DNA of 64,000 bases from JBICHN01 sp043101845. GTDB taxonomy: Bacteria; Planctomycetota; Phycisphaerae; Phycisphaerales; UBA5793. The stretch spans positions 124,001 through 188,000 of the forward strand of contig JBICHN010000004.1 of the NCBI GenBank assembly GCA_043101845.1. Reading direction: 5' to 3'. This document shows, piece after piece, positions 37,130 to 48,300 of this stretch (within the stretch, counting starts at the first letter, position 1; every line of letters starts with the position of its first letter). A model generated the notes under the pieces. The model worked only from the letters and a program-made list of their open reading frames with translations, ran no database searches and had not been told where the DNA came from. The translations under genes were made by a program, and so were the position numbers.

Positions 37130-40100
37130 ATGCGCGAGGTCATCCAGCAGTTGACGGCGATCCGGCGTCGAGCGCGGCTCATGCTCTTCGCCCAGGGGCT
37201 GTCGCTCGTTCTGACCGGGCTCATCGCGGTCGCGGCGGCGGTCGCGGCGTTCGATTACATGGTTCGCGTTCCGTCGACCGCGCGCATGGTCCTCCTCATC
37301 GGCATCATCGTCGCCGTGATGATCGCGCTCTGGCGGCTCGTATGGCCGGCGATCGCGTTCAGCCCGTCGCTCGTCGACCTCGCGTTGCGCGTCGAGCGGT
37401 TGAGCCCCACGCTGGCGGGCAGGCTCGCCTCGGGCGTCGAATTTGCGCTCGCCGGCGCCGACCGGTCGTCCGGCATGGCGGCACGCGCCGTCGCCGACGC
37501 GGAGCGTCGGGTCGGACGCGAGAAACTCGCGGCGAGCCTCGCGCCGAAGCGCACGGTGTTCGATGTCGCGGTGATGCTCGTCGCCGTCGCGGTCGTCGTC
37601 ATCTTCGCGACGGTCGCGCCGACGCACGCGTCGATCGCCGCGCAACGCGTGTTCGCCCCCCTCTCCGATGCGCAGTGGCCGAAGCGAACCGGCGTCGACA
37701 GTCTGACGAGTGACGGCGCCTATCCGCTCGGTCGGCCGATCGCGCTCCGGGCCGAGGTGACCAAGGGGTTCGACCCCTCGATGCGCGTCGTGGCGCACTA
37801 TCGGGTGCGGGACGATGGGTCGTTCGAGGACACGCGATCGGTCGTGCTCACACACCAGCGGGATCAGATCTTCGAGCGGATGATCGAAGTCGAGGGTTCG
37901 GAGCTCGAGGTCTGGTTCACGACCTCGGACGATCGCACGGCGACGCAGTCGCTCGCGCTCGTGCCGCCGCCGGCCGTGATGCGCGCCACGCTCACGGTCA
38001 CGCCGCCGCCGTACGCGGCGGACGCGATGAAGACGATCGAGACGGACCTTGGGCCCGGCGTCGATCAGCGAGCCGTGAGCGCTCCGGCGGCGCTGCGCGG
38101 TTCGACGGCGACGCTCGAAATCGCGTTGAACAAACCACTGCCCACGCCGACCGAGCCCACGGAATGGTCACGCCTCGCCCAGTGGACTTCCGAAGGTGAG
38201 CGTCGCGTGCCGCAGGATCTTGCGTACGACGCGACGCCCGACGAAAGCGGCAAGTCTGATCGGTGGGTTGTTCGCTGGCGACTCGACGAGCCGCTCCGTC
38301 TCGCGCTGCCGCTCATCGACGAGTACGGCATTCCAGCGGTCGAGCAGATCGCCTACGGCGTCGTGGTGGTGGACGATCAACCGCCCGCGGTCGCCATTAC
38401 GCAACCCGTGTCCGACCTCACCGTGCTGCCGACGGCGGTCGTCGAGTTCAACGCCGAAGCGCGGGACGATGTGCGCGTCGAAGCGCTCTGGCTCGACGCC
38501 GCGGTGACGCGACCGGCGTCGGACGACCCGGGGGTGAGCGAGACGCTCGCGCGGGTCGAGTCGGACACGACAACCGTCGAACTCACGCATGAGCTCGAGG
38601 TCGCGCGGTTCGATCCGCAGCCCGGCGAGGTCATCGAAGTCGTCGCGCGAGCCGACGACATCTTCGAGCTCAACGGCGCCGATCACGAACCCGTCGCGTC
38701 GACGCCGCGACGGCTCCGGATCATTACTGATTCGGAGTTCGTCGAGCAGGTGTACCGTGATCTGTCGGCGATTCGCGACCGCGCCATCCGCTCGGAAGAG
38801 GACCAGCGCGAACTGCGCACCCGAATCGGCGAGGAGGGCCTGCAACCGAACGATGATCGTGAGCAGGCGCGAATCACGCAGCGGATTGGCCGCCAGCGTG
38901 AGATTCTCGACGACATCGAATCGCGCCTCCGCCGCAACCGTTTCGAAGACGAGGAACTGCTCAACACGCTCGACCAGGCTCGTCGCGCCGTCGACGAGGC
39001 GGGCGAAGCGTCGACCGAGAGCGCCGAGTCGCTCGCCGCGGCGAACCAGACCGAGGACGAGGCGCGGGCCGACGAACTCACCGAGCAGGCGACGGAGCGG
39101 CAGCGCGAAGTCGAGAACGCGCTCGCGCGGCTCGCCGATGCGCTCGATCGGGGCGAAGACTCGTGGGCGATGCGCCGCGAGATTGAGCGCCTCGCCGAAG
39201 ATCAGCGTCGCCTCATGGAGGAAACGGAAGAGCTCACGGAGCAGACCCGGGGCCGCCAGCTCAACGAACTCTCCGAAGCCGAGCGCGACGCGCTGCGCGA
39301 CAACGCCGATCGCCAAGCGGAGCTCGCGCGCCGGGCGGGAGATCTGTCGGACGAAATGCGCGACCGCGCCGACGCGGCCCGCGAGGAGGATCCGGAGCTC
39401 GCCGAGTCGCTCGAACAGGCGGCCGAGCGGGCCGAGGAAGAACGCCTTGAGCAGGAGATGCAGCAGGCGTCGCAGGAGATTCAGCGGAACCAGGGACGCA
39501 ACGCATCGCGCAATCAGCAGTCGGCGCTCGACACGCTGAGTCAGATGCTCGATCAGCTCGAGCAGACCGAGCGAGCCCGGGCCGAGCGCCTGCAGCGTCA
39601 GCTCGCGAGCATTGTTGCGTCGCTCGAGGCGCTCATCGAAGATCAGGAGGGGGAGATCGACCGGCTTACCGGCGCTCCCGTCGGCGCGATCATTCCGTCC
39701 GAGCCGATGATTCAGCTCAACCGCAACACCTACGCGGTGTTCGATCTCGCACTCGCAGGCGGCCGCGAGATGGCCGGTGTCGCGACGCTCGTCGACAGCG
39801 CCGCATCGGCGCAGGAAGATGCGATTGTCGCGCTCCGAGATGAGCCGGCGCGGGTCGACGACGCCCTCGAGGCGGAACAGAACAGCCTCGCGCGGCTCAT
39901 CGAAGCAAAGGACCTCGCGGAGCAGCAGCTCGAGCAGATGCAGGATGAGGAGCAGCAGCGCAAGAAGCAGGAGTTGCTCGCCGCGTATGTCGAGCTGCTC
40001 GCGCGGCAGGTGGCGCTGCGCCAGGCGACGGCGCCGGTGCTCGACGGGGCGCCTCTCGACCGGCGCGGGCGGATGGAAGCGCGACGCCTTGCCCAGACGC

Positions 40101-40678
40101 AGGATGAGATCCGCGCCGACGCCTCGGCCATGCTCGACGAGACGCAGGACCTTGCCGAGGCGATCGTCTTCCGCGCGAGCCACGAGCGCATTGACGACCG
40201 CGCCGGCAAGGCGGTCACCGCGTTGCGCGATGGATCGGCGTCCCCGCTCGTCGGGTTGTGGCAACGCGATGTCGAGGCCCAGCTTGTGGCCCTCGTCGAA
40301 GCGCTGCGCGACTCGATGAACGATTCGGAGTTTCAACAGGAAGGCGAAGCGCAGTCCGGCGGCGGCGGTGGCGGACAGGGCGCCGGACAGCCCCAGCCGC
40401 TCATTCCTCCCGTCGCTCAGCTCAAGCTGTTGCGCGGCATTCAGTCGGCCGTGTACGACTCGACGCGACAGCTCGACGAGATCGGCGGCGCTCTCGATCC
40501 CGAGTCGCGCGAGGCCAGGTTCGAAGAACTTGCGCGCGACCAGGCCGAACTTGTGGAGATGGCCGACGCGTTGATCCAGGAAATGCAGCAATCGGGAGGC
40601 AACACCCCGCCGCCTTCGCTCGTAGAACCAGAGGGGCCGGTCCCGCCTGTCGAACCCGGCCCGGGAGACGCGCCATGA
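37130..40678 (+). CDS. giant DUF4175-like membrane coiled-coil protein
   Basis: An 1182-residue protein. The first ~75 residues contain two helices (LVLTGLIAVAAAVAAFDYMV, MVLLIGIIVAVMIALWRLVW) and a third lies near residue 150. Residues about 200-560 form Ig-like beta domains (for example PAVMRATLTVTPPPYAADAM). From about 570 to 1000 the sequence is a long charged coiled coil rich in Glu, Arg and Gln (LDEIESRL-like heptads, EEERLEQEMQQASQEIQRNQ), and the tail is Gly/Gln/Pro rich. The layout resembles the DUF4175 family found downstream of MoxR-Bat genes. ATG 37130 follows AAAGG. A periplasmic or envelope-spanning scaffold role is inference. Confidence 0.8.
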   Translation: MREVIQQLTAIRRRARLMLFAQGLSLVLTGLIAVAAAVAAFDYMVRVPSTARMVLLIGIIVAVMIALWRLVWPAIAFSPSLVDLALRVERLSPTLAGRLASGVEFALAGADRSSGMAARAVADAERRVGREKLAASLAPKRTVFDVAVMLVAVAVVVIFATVAPTHASIAAQRVFAPLSDAQWPKRTGVDSLTSDGAYPLGRPIALRAEVTKGFDPSMRVVAHYRVRDDGSFEDTRSVVLTHQRDQIFERMIEVEGSELEVWFTTSDDRTATQSLALVPPPAVMRATLTVTPPPYAADAMKTIETDLGPGVDQRAVSAPAALRGSTATLEIALNKPLPTPTEPTEWSRLAQWTSEGERRVPQDLAYDATPDESGKSDRWVVRWRLDEPLRLALPLIDEYGIPAVEQIAYGVVVVDDQPPAVAITQPVSDLTVLPTAVVEFNAEARDDVRVEALWLDAAVTRPASDDPGVSETLARVESDTTTVELTHELEVARFDPQPGEVIEVVARADDIFELNGADHEPVASTPRRLRIITDSEFVEQVYRDLSAIRDRAIRSEEDQRELRTRIGEEGLQPNDDREQARITQRIGRQREILDDIESRLRRNRFEDEELLNTLDQARRAVDEAGEASTESAESLAAANQTEDEARADELTEQATERQREVENALARLADALDRGEDSWAMRREIERLAEDQRRLMEETEELTEQTRGRQLNELSEAERDALRDNADRQAELARRAGDLSDEMRDRADAAREEDPELAESLEQAAERAEEERLEQEMQQASQEIQRNQGRNASRNQQSALDTLSQMLDQLEQTERARAERLQRQLASIVASLEALIEDQEGEIDRLTGAPVGAIIPSEPMIQLNRNTYAVFDLALAGGREMAGVATLVDSAASAQEDAIVALRDEPARVDDALEAEQNSLARLIEAKDLAEQQLEQMQDEEQQRKKQELLAAYVELLARQVALRQATAPVLDGAPLDRRGRMEARRLAQTQDEIRADASAMLDETQDLAEAIVFRASHERIDDRAGKAVTALRDGSASPLVGLWQRDVEAQLVALVEALRDSMNDSEFQQEGEAQSGGGGGGQGAGQPQPLIPPVAQLKLLRGIQSAVYDSTRQLDEIGGALDPESREARFEELARDQAELVEMADALIQEMQQSGGNTPPPSLVEPEGPVPPVEPGPGDAP

Positions 40679-41415
40679 CGAGGCGACGATCACTCTTCAT
40701 TTCTTCGCTCGCGGCCGCGTTCGTCGCCGCGGTGGCGGCGCCCGCCGCCTTCGCGCAGGGTGAGCCGCAGCCGGAGCCCGAACCGGCGCCGGTCGAGCCG
40801 GCGGAAACCGAACCCGCGGACACCGAACCCGACGAGGCGCCGTCACTCGACGAGCTGCTCAACCTCGAAGAGGCCGAGCGTGACTCGGCCGACACCCTGC
40901 CCGACATTCGCGAAGTGCTCGAAGGCGGCGCCACGGCCGGCGCGGGCCAGATCGCCGACATGTTCATGGACGCCGTACGGAGTATGGACGCGTCGGCCGA
41001 TCGGCTCGAGCGCCTCGCCGACGCCGGCCTCACGACGCAGCGGTTGCAGGAAGAGGCGATCCGCAAACTCGACGCGCTCATCAGCATGGCCGAGCAGCAG
41101 CAACAACAGCAGCAACAGCAACCGCCGCCGCAGGGTCAGCAGGAGCAGCGCCCCGAGCCGGGTTCGCAGCAGCAGAGCCAGTCGCAGGCGTCGGGCGCGG
41201 GCGAGAATCAGGATGTCGACAGTCGTCCGCCGGCGCAGGAGCCGCGGCTCGAAGGTGAAATCGACGAAACGCGCGCCGAGTGGGGTCGCCTCCCGGCGCG
41301 GGTGCGCGACATGATCATGCAGGGCCTCGGTGAGAATCCCGCGGCGATGTACCGCCGCATGACCGAGCGGTACTACCAGCGACTCGCCGACGAGGAACAG
41401 GGAGCGCAGCCATGA
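40675..41415 (+). CDS. exported Gln-rich helical protein
   Basis: A 246-residue protein with a basic N-terminus and hydrophobic core (SSLAAAFVAAVAAPAAFAQG) consistent with a signal peptide cut after AFAQ. A Pro/Glu-rich stretch follows, then an amphipathic helical domain (DMFMDAVRSMDASADRLERL), a nine-Gln run followed by Pro/Gln-rich sequence (near residues 142-175), and a conserved-looking tail EWGRLPARVRDMIMQGLGENPAAMYRRMTERYYQRLAD. No family was recognised. It overlaps the giant coiled-coil gene by four bases (ATGA) and overlaps the next gene likewise. Confidence 0.78.
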   Translation: MTRRRSLFISSLAAAFVAAVAAPAAFAQGEPQPEPEPAPVEPAETEPADTEPDEAPSLDELLNLEEAERDSADTLPDIREVLEGGATAGAGQIADMFMDAVRSMDASADRLERLADAGLTTQRLQEEAIRKLDALISMAEQQQQQQQQQPPPQGQQEQRPEPGSQQQSQSQASGAGENQDVDSRPPAQEPRLEGEIDETRAEWGRLPARVRDMIMQGLGENPAAMYRRMTERYYQRLADEEQGAQP

Positions 41416-42485
41416 CCCTCCGCGCGGCCTTCCAATCGTGCGGCGTCGCGGGCGCCCTCGCGGTCCTGATGGGCGTGACGACCGACCGTCTCCAGCCGGA
41501 GAACGCTCCGGAGCCGGCGCGCGTCGTCTCGTCCGAGGCGCCCGTGGTCGATGCGCGCCTGAACGACGCGGTGGCGCGCGGACTCGCCTACCTCGCGGCG
41601 CAGCAGAACGACGACGGTTCGTTCGGCCAGAACACGCGCTACGGCCACAATGTCGGAATCACGGGGCTGTGCGGTCTCGCGTTCATCTCCGACGGGCACA
41701 TGCCGGACCGCGGCGAGTACGGCGATGTCGTGCAGGCGACGCTCGACTTCGTGCTCGAACACGCGAACGAGACCGGCATGATCATGGCCGAGACCTCGCA
41801 CGGACCGATGTACGGCCACGGGTTCGCGACGCTCTTCCTCGGCGAGATCTACGGCATGGGCGCCGCGCACGACGAGCCGCGCCTGCGCGAGGCGCTCGTC
41901 AAGGCGACCGAGCTCATCGTGAAGACGCAGAACAGTGAGGGCGGCTGGCGGTACAACCCGGTACCCGAGGATGCGGATGTGTCCGTGACGATCTGCCAGG
42001 TCATGGCGTTGCGCTCGGCGCGCAACGCAGGGATCAAGGTGCCGAAGGAGACGATCGACCGCGCCGTGCAATATGTGCGCGACTGTCAGAACGCGGACGG
42101 CGGGTTCCGGTACATGCTCAACCAGGGCGCCTCGGCCTGGCCGCGCTCGGCCGCGGGCGTTGCGACGCTCTACTACGCGGGCGTCTACGACGACGACGCG
42201 ATCGACCGCGGAATCCAGTACCTGCACGAGAACGCGTTTCCGGGCGTGCGGCGTCAGCAGGCGCACTACTACTACGGCAACTACTACGCGTCGCAGGCCA
42301 TGTTCCTCGCGGGCGGTGAGCACTGGGGGAAATGGTGGCCCGCGACGCGAGACGATGTGCTCAGCCGCCAGGACGCGCCGAGCGGCGGATGGCTCGATCA
42401 TCACGCCGGTGGACCCTATGCGACCGCGATGGCGCTCATTATCCTGCAAATGCCGAAGCAGTATCTGCCGATCTTCCAGAGATAG
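41412..42485 (+). CDS. prenyltransferase/squalene-oxidase repeat protein
   Basis: Exported alpha/alpha-barrel protein of 357 residues. It carries QW-like repeats seen in squalene cyclases and prenyltransferases: YLAAQQNDDGSFGQ, ELIVKTQNSEGGWRYNP, YVRDCQNADGGFRYML and a further degenerate one. A short hydrophobic N-terminus suggests export. No DxDD-type catalytic motif of true squalene-hopene cyclase is visible, so it is likely a binding protein rather than a cyclase. Such repeat proteins are a known last element of MoxR-Bat operons in planctomycetes. Start ATG overlaps the upstream stop (ATGA). Confidence 0.88.
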   Translation: MTLRAAFQSCGVAGALAVLMGVTTDRLQPENAPEPARVVSSEAPVVDARLNDAVARGLAYLAAQQNDDGSFGQNTRYGHNVGITGLCGLAFISDGHMPDRGEYGDVVQATLDFVLEHANETGMIMAETSHGPMYGHGFATLFLGEIYGMGAAHDEPRLREALVKATELIVKTQNSEGGWRYNPVPEDADVSVTICQVMALRSARNAGIKVPKETIDRAVQYVRDCQNADGGFRYMLNQGASAWPRSAAGVATLYYAGVYDDDAIDRGIQYLHENAFPGVRRQQAHYYYGNYYASQAMFLAGGEHWGKWWPATRDDVLSRQDAPSGGWLDHHAGGPYATAMALIILQMPKQYLPIFQR

Positions 42486-42548
42486 ATGGGGGCGTGACCC
42501 CTTCGCGCCGCGGGATCGACGCGGCCTTCAGGACTGAGTGGTGAACGC

Positions 42549-43718
42549 ATGCGCCGACTGTTCCACACGCTGATTCGTTTCGCACCCCTGCTCGGGATGA
42601 CCGCGGCCGTCTACGCCGCCGAGCCGGCGCCGGATCGCATCGCGTCGTTCCTGCTCATCGACGACCAGCTGTCCGCCCGCTCGATCTGGCTCGACGACAT
42701 TGACGATCGGCGCATCGCGTTTCGACAGGACGGCGTGCGGCGAAGCCTGTCGCGCGACCGCGCGCTCGCGTTGCTTCGGCGACAGGACCTCACGCCCGAC
42801 AACGGCGAGCCCGTACTCGAACTCGTCGACGGACAGCGCTGGGTGGGACGGTTGCAGCCGGCCGCGAGCGCCGGCGACGAAGTCCTGTGGGCGAACGATT
42901 CGCTCGGCACGATCACCGTGAACCTCGATCGGGTTCGGCGCATGCGCCTCGTGCGCGATGAGCCCTTTCCGGTGACCGACGCGTCGACCATCGGCGATGT
43001 CATCCGCCTCATCAACGGCGACACGATGACCGGCTTCCTGGTCGAGCTCGGCGATCCGGTCGTCTTCGAAACCGACGACGGGCCGGTCGAGATCGCGCTC
43101 GATCGTCTCGCGTCGATGACGCTGCTCAATCCGGGTGAGCCGGCGGTCGGCTTGCGGGTATGGACCGAAGAGGGCAGCGTCGTGGAGTCCGAGGCCGTGC
43201 GCTTGAACGACTATTCGCTCGCGATCACGCTGAAGGATCAGGAGAAGCCGTCGCTCGCCGGGCTCGAGTTCCTGCGTGCGGTGATCTTCGAAACCGAAAC
43301 GCTCGTGGGGCTCGACGATCTCGAGGTCGAAGAAGTTTCGGCGCCGGGAGATTACACCGTGATCATGCCGCCGCGCGCCATCGATCCGCACGCGCCGCGG
43401 GGCCTGACCGATCTCGAACTGCACGGGCCGATCGCCGTGCGCTGGCGACTTCCCGCCGGAGCGACGCGGTTCGCGACGACGGCGCGGCTTCCGCTCGACG
43501 CGATCGGCTGGGCGGATTATGAAGTCGTGGTCGAGGCGGGCGGGGTTGAACTCGATCGTCGCCGGATCAACGCGGCCCAGCCGACAATCGACATTCTCAC
43601 CGATCTGCCGCGCGGCGCCGGATCGCTCACGCTCCATCTCACCGAAGGTGAGCGCGGGCCGATTCAGGATGTCGCGATCTTCACCCGGCCGCGCGTGCTC
43701 GTCGAACCGATGCGCTGA
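42549..43718 (+). CDS. exported beta-rich protein of unknown function
   Basis: A 389-residue protein with a signal-like N-terminus (LIRFAPLLGMTAAVYAAEPA, cleaved near AYAAE). The mature part is beta-rich with repeating segments of the type LVDGQRWVGRLQPAAS and LINGDTMTGFLVELGDPV, followed by a C-terminal jelly-roll-like region (IAVRWRLPAGATRFATTARL) reminiscent of NPCBM carbohydrate-binding folds. That resemblance is a guess from pattern only. It follows the squalene-repeat gene by 63 bases and probably belongs to the same operon. Convergent with sthA. Confidence 0.6.
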   Translation: MRRLFHTLIRFAPLLGMTAAVYAAEPAPDRIASFLLIDDQLSARSIWLDDIDDRRIAFRQDGVRRSLSRDRALALLRRQDLTPDNGEPVLELVDGQRWVGRLQPAASAGDEVLWANDSLGTITVNLDRVRRMRLVRDEPFPVTDASTIGDVIRLINGDTMTGFLVELGDPVVFETDDGPVEIALDRLASMTLLNPGEPAVGLRVWTEEGSVVESEAVRLNDYSLAITLKDQEKPSLAGLEFLRAVIFETETLVGLDDLEVEEVSAPGDYTVIMPPRAIDPHAPRGLTDLELHGPIAVRWRLPAGATRFATTARLPLDAIGWADYEVVVEAGGVELDRRRINAAQPTIDILTDLPRGAGSLTLHLTEGERGPIQDVAIFTRPRVLVEPMR

Positions 43719-43756
43719 TCAGCGCCCGGCCCCTGCCATCGCGCCATTCGTCCGAT

Positions 43757-45259
43757 CTACGCGACCGCCGCCTTGCCGGCGAGCTCATCCTGTCGCCCTT
43801 CGCGCACCGCGATCTTCTGCAGGCCGTTGATCGCCGCGTAGCGATAGGCCTCGGAGAGACTCGGATAGTTGAAGACCATGTGGATGAGGTGATCGAGCGT
43901 CGCGCCCTGGCCGAACTCTTCGGCGAGTGAAAGCATCGTCGCGGCGACATGGATGAGTTCGGTCGCCTCGTCGCCGACGATCTGGACACCGAGGATGCGG
44001 CGGGTCGGATACTCGAAGACGATCTTGATGAGGCCCGAGTGCGTCGTGTCGTCGCGATTGAGGATGCGGCCGCGCGCGTTGTGCGAGAGGAGCGCCTTGC
44101 CGGCCATCGCGTCGATCCCCGCCCGCTTCGCGTCTTCGAGCGTGAGCCCGACCATCGACGCGGGCGGAAGGGTGTAGAGCCCGATCGGCGTGATCGGCGA
44201 GACCTGCGTCTTGAAGTCGATGCCGAACATGTGGCACGCGGCGACGCGGCCCTGCTCCATCGAAGTCGACGCGAGCGCGGGGAAACCGATGACATCGCCC
44301 GCCGCGTAGACCGACGGACAACTCGTGCGGAAGTTCCCGTCGACTTCGAGATAGCCGCGATGGTTCGGTCGCAGGCCGACATTTTCGAGCCCGAGCCCGC
44401 GCGTGGCGCCGCTGCGTCCCGCGGCCCAGAGGGCGTACTCCGCTTCGACGACCGATCCGTCCTCGAGCGAGGCGACAACGCAGTCACGGCTCGATCCCCC
44501 GCCGCGCAGATCGCTCACGACCTGGCCGGTGAGGACGCGCACGCCGATGTCGTCCATGCAGCCGAGCAGCACTTCGCGCAGATCATGATCGAGGAAGGGC
44601 AGGATCGTCGCGCGCGGCTCGATGAGCGTGACGCTCAGGCCGAGTTCGGCGAAGACGCACGCATACTCGCACCCGATCACGCCGCCGCCGACGATGAGCA
44701 GCGAATCCGGAAGGCGCTGGAGGTTGAGCAGGCCGTCCGAGTCGACGATGTGCGGGTGGTCGTAGCCGAGGTCCTTCGGTCGGGCGGGCTTCGATCCGGT
44801 GGCGATGAGGATGTTCGAAGTCGTGATCTCGTGCTCGCCCGCGGGCCCGCTTATGCGCACGGTGTGCTCATCCATGATGAACCCGTGGCCGCGATGGACA
44901 TCGATGTGATGCCGCTCCATGGCGCGCTCGATTCGATCGTGCTCAATCTGCTGCACGGCGCGCATACGGGCCATGAGCTTCGGCACTGAGACATTCTCGG
45001 CGAGATTGACCTCGAGGCCGGGAACCGTGCGTCGCCGGAACGAACTGAAGAGGAGCGCGGTCTCGCGGAGGGCCTTCGAAGGGAGCGTCCCGGTGTTCAC
45101 CATGGCGCCGCCCGGATGGGGCGACTTCTCGATGATTGCGACCCGGCGCTTGAAGTAGGCCGCCTGCGTGGCCGCCTTCTCGCCCGCGGGTCCGCTGCCA
45201 ATGCAGACGAGGTCATAGTCAAAGCCGCTCGGGGCGCCGTTCGGTGCAGAAGTACTCAT
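43757..45259 (-). CDS. sthA: soluble (Si-specific) NAD(P)+ transhydrogenase
   Basis: FAD-dependent cytosolic enzyme moving hydride between NAD and NADP pools, 500 aa. The N-terminal FAD fold IGSGPAGEKAATQAAYF is followed by GGAMVNTGTLPSKALRE, where the disulfide Cys pair of dihydrolipoamide dehydrogenases is replaced, the hallmark of SthA against other members. NAD-binding GGGVIGCEYACVFAELG, GDVIGFPALASTSMEQGRVA and the C-terminal interface VFNYPSLSEAYR are present. No obvious regulatory site is seen upstream. It is followed on the same strand 65 bases upstream by the PEP/pyruvate-binding fusion gene end. Confidence 0.95.
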   Translation of the reverse strand: MSTSAPNGAPSGFDYDLVCIGSGPAGEKAATQAAYFKRRVAIIEKSPHPGGAMVNTGTLPSKALRETALLFSSFRRRTVPGLEVNLAENVSVPKLMARMRAVQQIEHDRIERAMERHHIDVHRGHGFIMDEHTVRISGPAGEHEITTSNILIATGSKPARPKDLGYDHPHIVDSDGLLNLQRLPDSLLIVGGGVIGCEYACVFAELGLSVTLIEPRATILPFLDHDLREVLLGCMDDIGVRVLTGQVVSDLRGGGSSRDCVVASLEDGSVVEAEYALWAAGRSGATRGLGLENVGLRPNHRGYLEVDGNFRTSCPSVYAAGDVIGFPALASTSMEQGRVAACHMFGIDFKTQVSPITPIGLYTLPPASMVGLTLEDAKRAGIDAMAGKALLSHNARGRILNRDDTTHSGLIKIVFEYPTRRILGVQIVGDEATELIHVAATMLSLAEEFGQGATLDHLIHMVFNYPSLSEAYRYAAINGLQKIAVREGRQDELAGKAAVA

Positions 45260-45324
45260 ATCGAGGTTTATCGGCCGACGCGGTGGGCGAAATCAGTGGG
45301 GATCGCGAGACCGATAACCCCGGA

Positions 45325-48300
45325 TTAATTGGGCGACCCGGCGTCGCCCTCGGGTTTGAGCACGAGGCCTTCGTTCCGCCGGCCGTCAATGAGCGCGGTG
45401 AGCGGCGCCCGGAGTCGGGCCCACAGGAGCCCGTTGTCGTACCGCTTGATCCACGCCTGACCGCGCAGCCACTCCCAGTCGAGCGCGCCGACGCCGGTGT
45501 TCGGATTCACGGTCATGTATCCGACGCGAAACGATGTCATGTTGTGGAAGAAGTGCGAGCCGTCGGACGGCTCGACCGAGCGGCCGCGCATTTCAGTCTC
45601 AATGAGGATGCGGACGCCCGAGATCTGCCCCCAGGTCACGGGGATGCCGAGCCACGGATCGCGCGAGCCCCAGCGGCCCGGCCCGATGAGCAGATAGGGA
45701 CGCTCGGCGGCGCGGAGCGACGCGTTGAGTTCGCCGATGCGCTGTCCGGTCTCGACGCTGTGCCGCGCGTCGAACTGTTCCGGATCAACGGCGACGATGT
45801 CGCGGATGCCCGCGAAACGACCGTTCCCGAGCGCATGATCGCTCGAACAGAACACGGCGTCGTCTTCGAGTTCCTGGGGCAGGCGCACCGGCTCGCGCGA
45901 GACGACAAGCGGGCGCATCTGGAGGATCGCGAACTCGGCGGGCTCGTCGGGCGTGTCCGGGAGGTCGACGGCGAACTCGATCTCGACCGGCGCGCTCATC
46001 CCCCAGCTACCGAGGTCGAGCAGGTGGCGCAGGATCTCCGGCAGGGGAACGAGGCCGCGCTTGAGCACGCTCGCAAAGGTGACGACGCGCGTCCCCTCGC
46101 GGGAGACGCCGTCGTGGATCGACTCGTTCTCGGGGCAGTAGGTCGACGCGAGCGTCGCGATGGCGCCGTCCTCGTCCGCCTCGTGTATCGGATAGCGCAC
46201 GAGTGCGAAGCGCCGACCCGGCTCGCGGTCGGTCGGATCGAGCGGGAGCGCGTCGAACTCGCTTTGACTGTTACGCAGAATGTCGCGCACGGTGGAGAAC
46301 TGCGGCAGGATCTCCGGCCGTTTCGGACAGAAGCGGAGCGACTCGCGTCCTTCGACGACGATGCCGCCGAGTCCGACCGCGATGAACGCCACGCCGTCTT
46401 CAGGCGTCATGCGTCCGAACGGGTAGTAGTTGTACGACCGGGCGACGCCGGCGAAGCTGGGGTAGAAGCGCGGCCCGCGGGGGCGGCCGACGAGGCGCTG
46501 CACGATGACCGCCATCTTGTCCGACTCGATCGGGTGCGGCGCCGCGTCGAGGTACGCCTTCGCATCCGCGGAAAACGCAGAGGCGTACACGAGCTTGATC
46601 GCGGACGACAACTCGGCGAGGCGCTTCGTCTTCGATCGATCGCGGTTCGGCAGCATGTAGGTGTCGTAAATGCCGGCGAACGGCTGGTCGAGCGAGTCTT
46701 CAAGCAGGCTCGACGAGCGCACGGCGAGCGGGTAGTCCATGATGTCGACGACCTGGCGGAGCTGGGCGGTCAGATCGCGCGGGAGGGCCGCGCGGTGAAA
46801 GGCGCGGCGGAGCTCCTCGTCGGCGAGGCCGCGCTTCGCCGCGTCCTTGAGTCGATTCTGCTTGAGGAACTCGTCGAAATAGTCGGTGCCGATGACGACC
46901 GCGGGCGGCACGCCGAGGCGCACATTCGGCCACGCGGGCCGGTCGCGATCGTAATGGGTGAGCATGCTGTTGATGAACGCGAGGCCGCGCGCCTTGCCGC
47001 CGATCGATCCCCCGCCCACGCGGGCGACGCCGGTCTGCGTGTCGAACGCCGCGGGGTTGAAGTCGGCGACGATGCCGCGCACCGCTTCGCGCCGGTGTGA
47101 GCGCATCGCTTCGACGAGCGCGGCGCGGAGGCGCTCGACCTCCGCACGCTTGTCGGGGCGCGGAGAATGCGACTGGCAGATCGACTTGATCATCTGCGCG
47201 AGCCGGAACTCCGCCCGCGCCTTGAGCCAGTTCGAGAAGTGACCGCGCGTTGCGTGGTAGACGAGCGACCGGTCGGCGACGCAGGAGAGGAGTTCTTCGA
47301 ACGCGCGGAGATCGTCCGCGCGGGCGAGTTCACGCTCGTCACGCTCCGGATCGCGGAACACGAACGATCCGAAGCCGAGGTACTCGAGCATGAAGTCGCG
47401 CAGCTCCTGCGAGAGAATGTGCGAGCGCTTGTGGGCGAACGACGCTTTGAGCGCGTGCGCCCGGTCGTCGTTCGTTTCGTCGTTCGATTGCAGGAGGATT
47501 GGAAGATCCGGCTGATACGCGCGGATGTAGCGGGTGAGGGCGAGGCCGGCGTCGGAGTCGAGTCGCCCGTCGCGGAGGAAGCGCACATCGGAAATCACCC
47601 CGAGCACCATCGGTCGGTACCGCTCGTAGAGCGCGCACGCTTCCTCGTAGGACTCGGCCCAGAGGATCTTCGGCCGCGCACGGAGCCGAAGCATCTTCTG
47701 CGACAGGTTGACGCCCTCGGTGATCGTGCTCTGCGCCTGAAGCATGAGCTCGGTGTAGAGCATGGGCAGGTACGACGAAGTGAAGCGGATGGAGTCGTCG
47801 ACGAAGAGGATGACCTCGACGCCCGCGGCGCGGGTGTCGTGGTCGGCGTTCCGCGCGTCTTCGACGAGGCTCACGATCGCGAAGAGGATGCGCGAGTCGC
47901 CCGTCCAGATGAACGCGCGCTCGAGCGCGTTGTGCGCGCGGATCTCCGATTGCCGGCTCTTGATGAGTTCGAGGTCGTGATGGTCGTAGCCGAGGAGCGC
48001 GACCGGGAGTTCCCCCGCTTCTTCGTAGACCGCGTTCGCGAAATCGAACGGATCCATCTCGCCGACGCGCATCGTGCTCACGACAAGGTCGTAACGGCGC
48101 CGCGAGCGCAGGGCGGCGAGGGCTTCGTCCGCGGTCGATACGCGGGTAATGCGCGGGGCGTACCACAGGTTGAGATGCTGGTACTCCTCGAGGAGCAGAT
48201 CGGAAATCTGCCCATCCTCCTCGAGAATGAACGAGTCGTAGAGGCTCGAGACGAGGAGCACCTCGCGCACGCGATGCGGCATGAGCGATTCGAAGCCGTG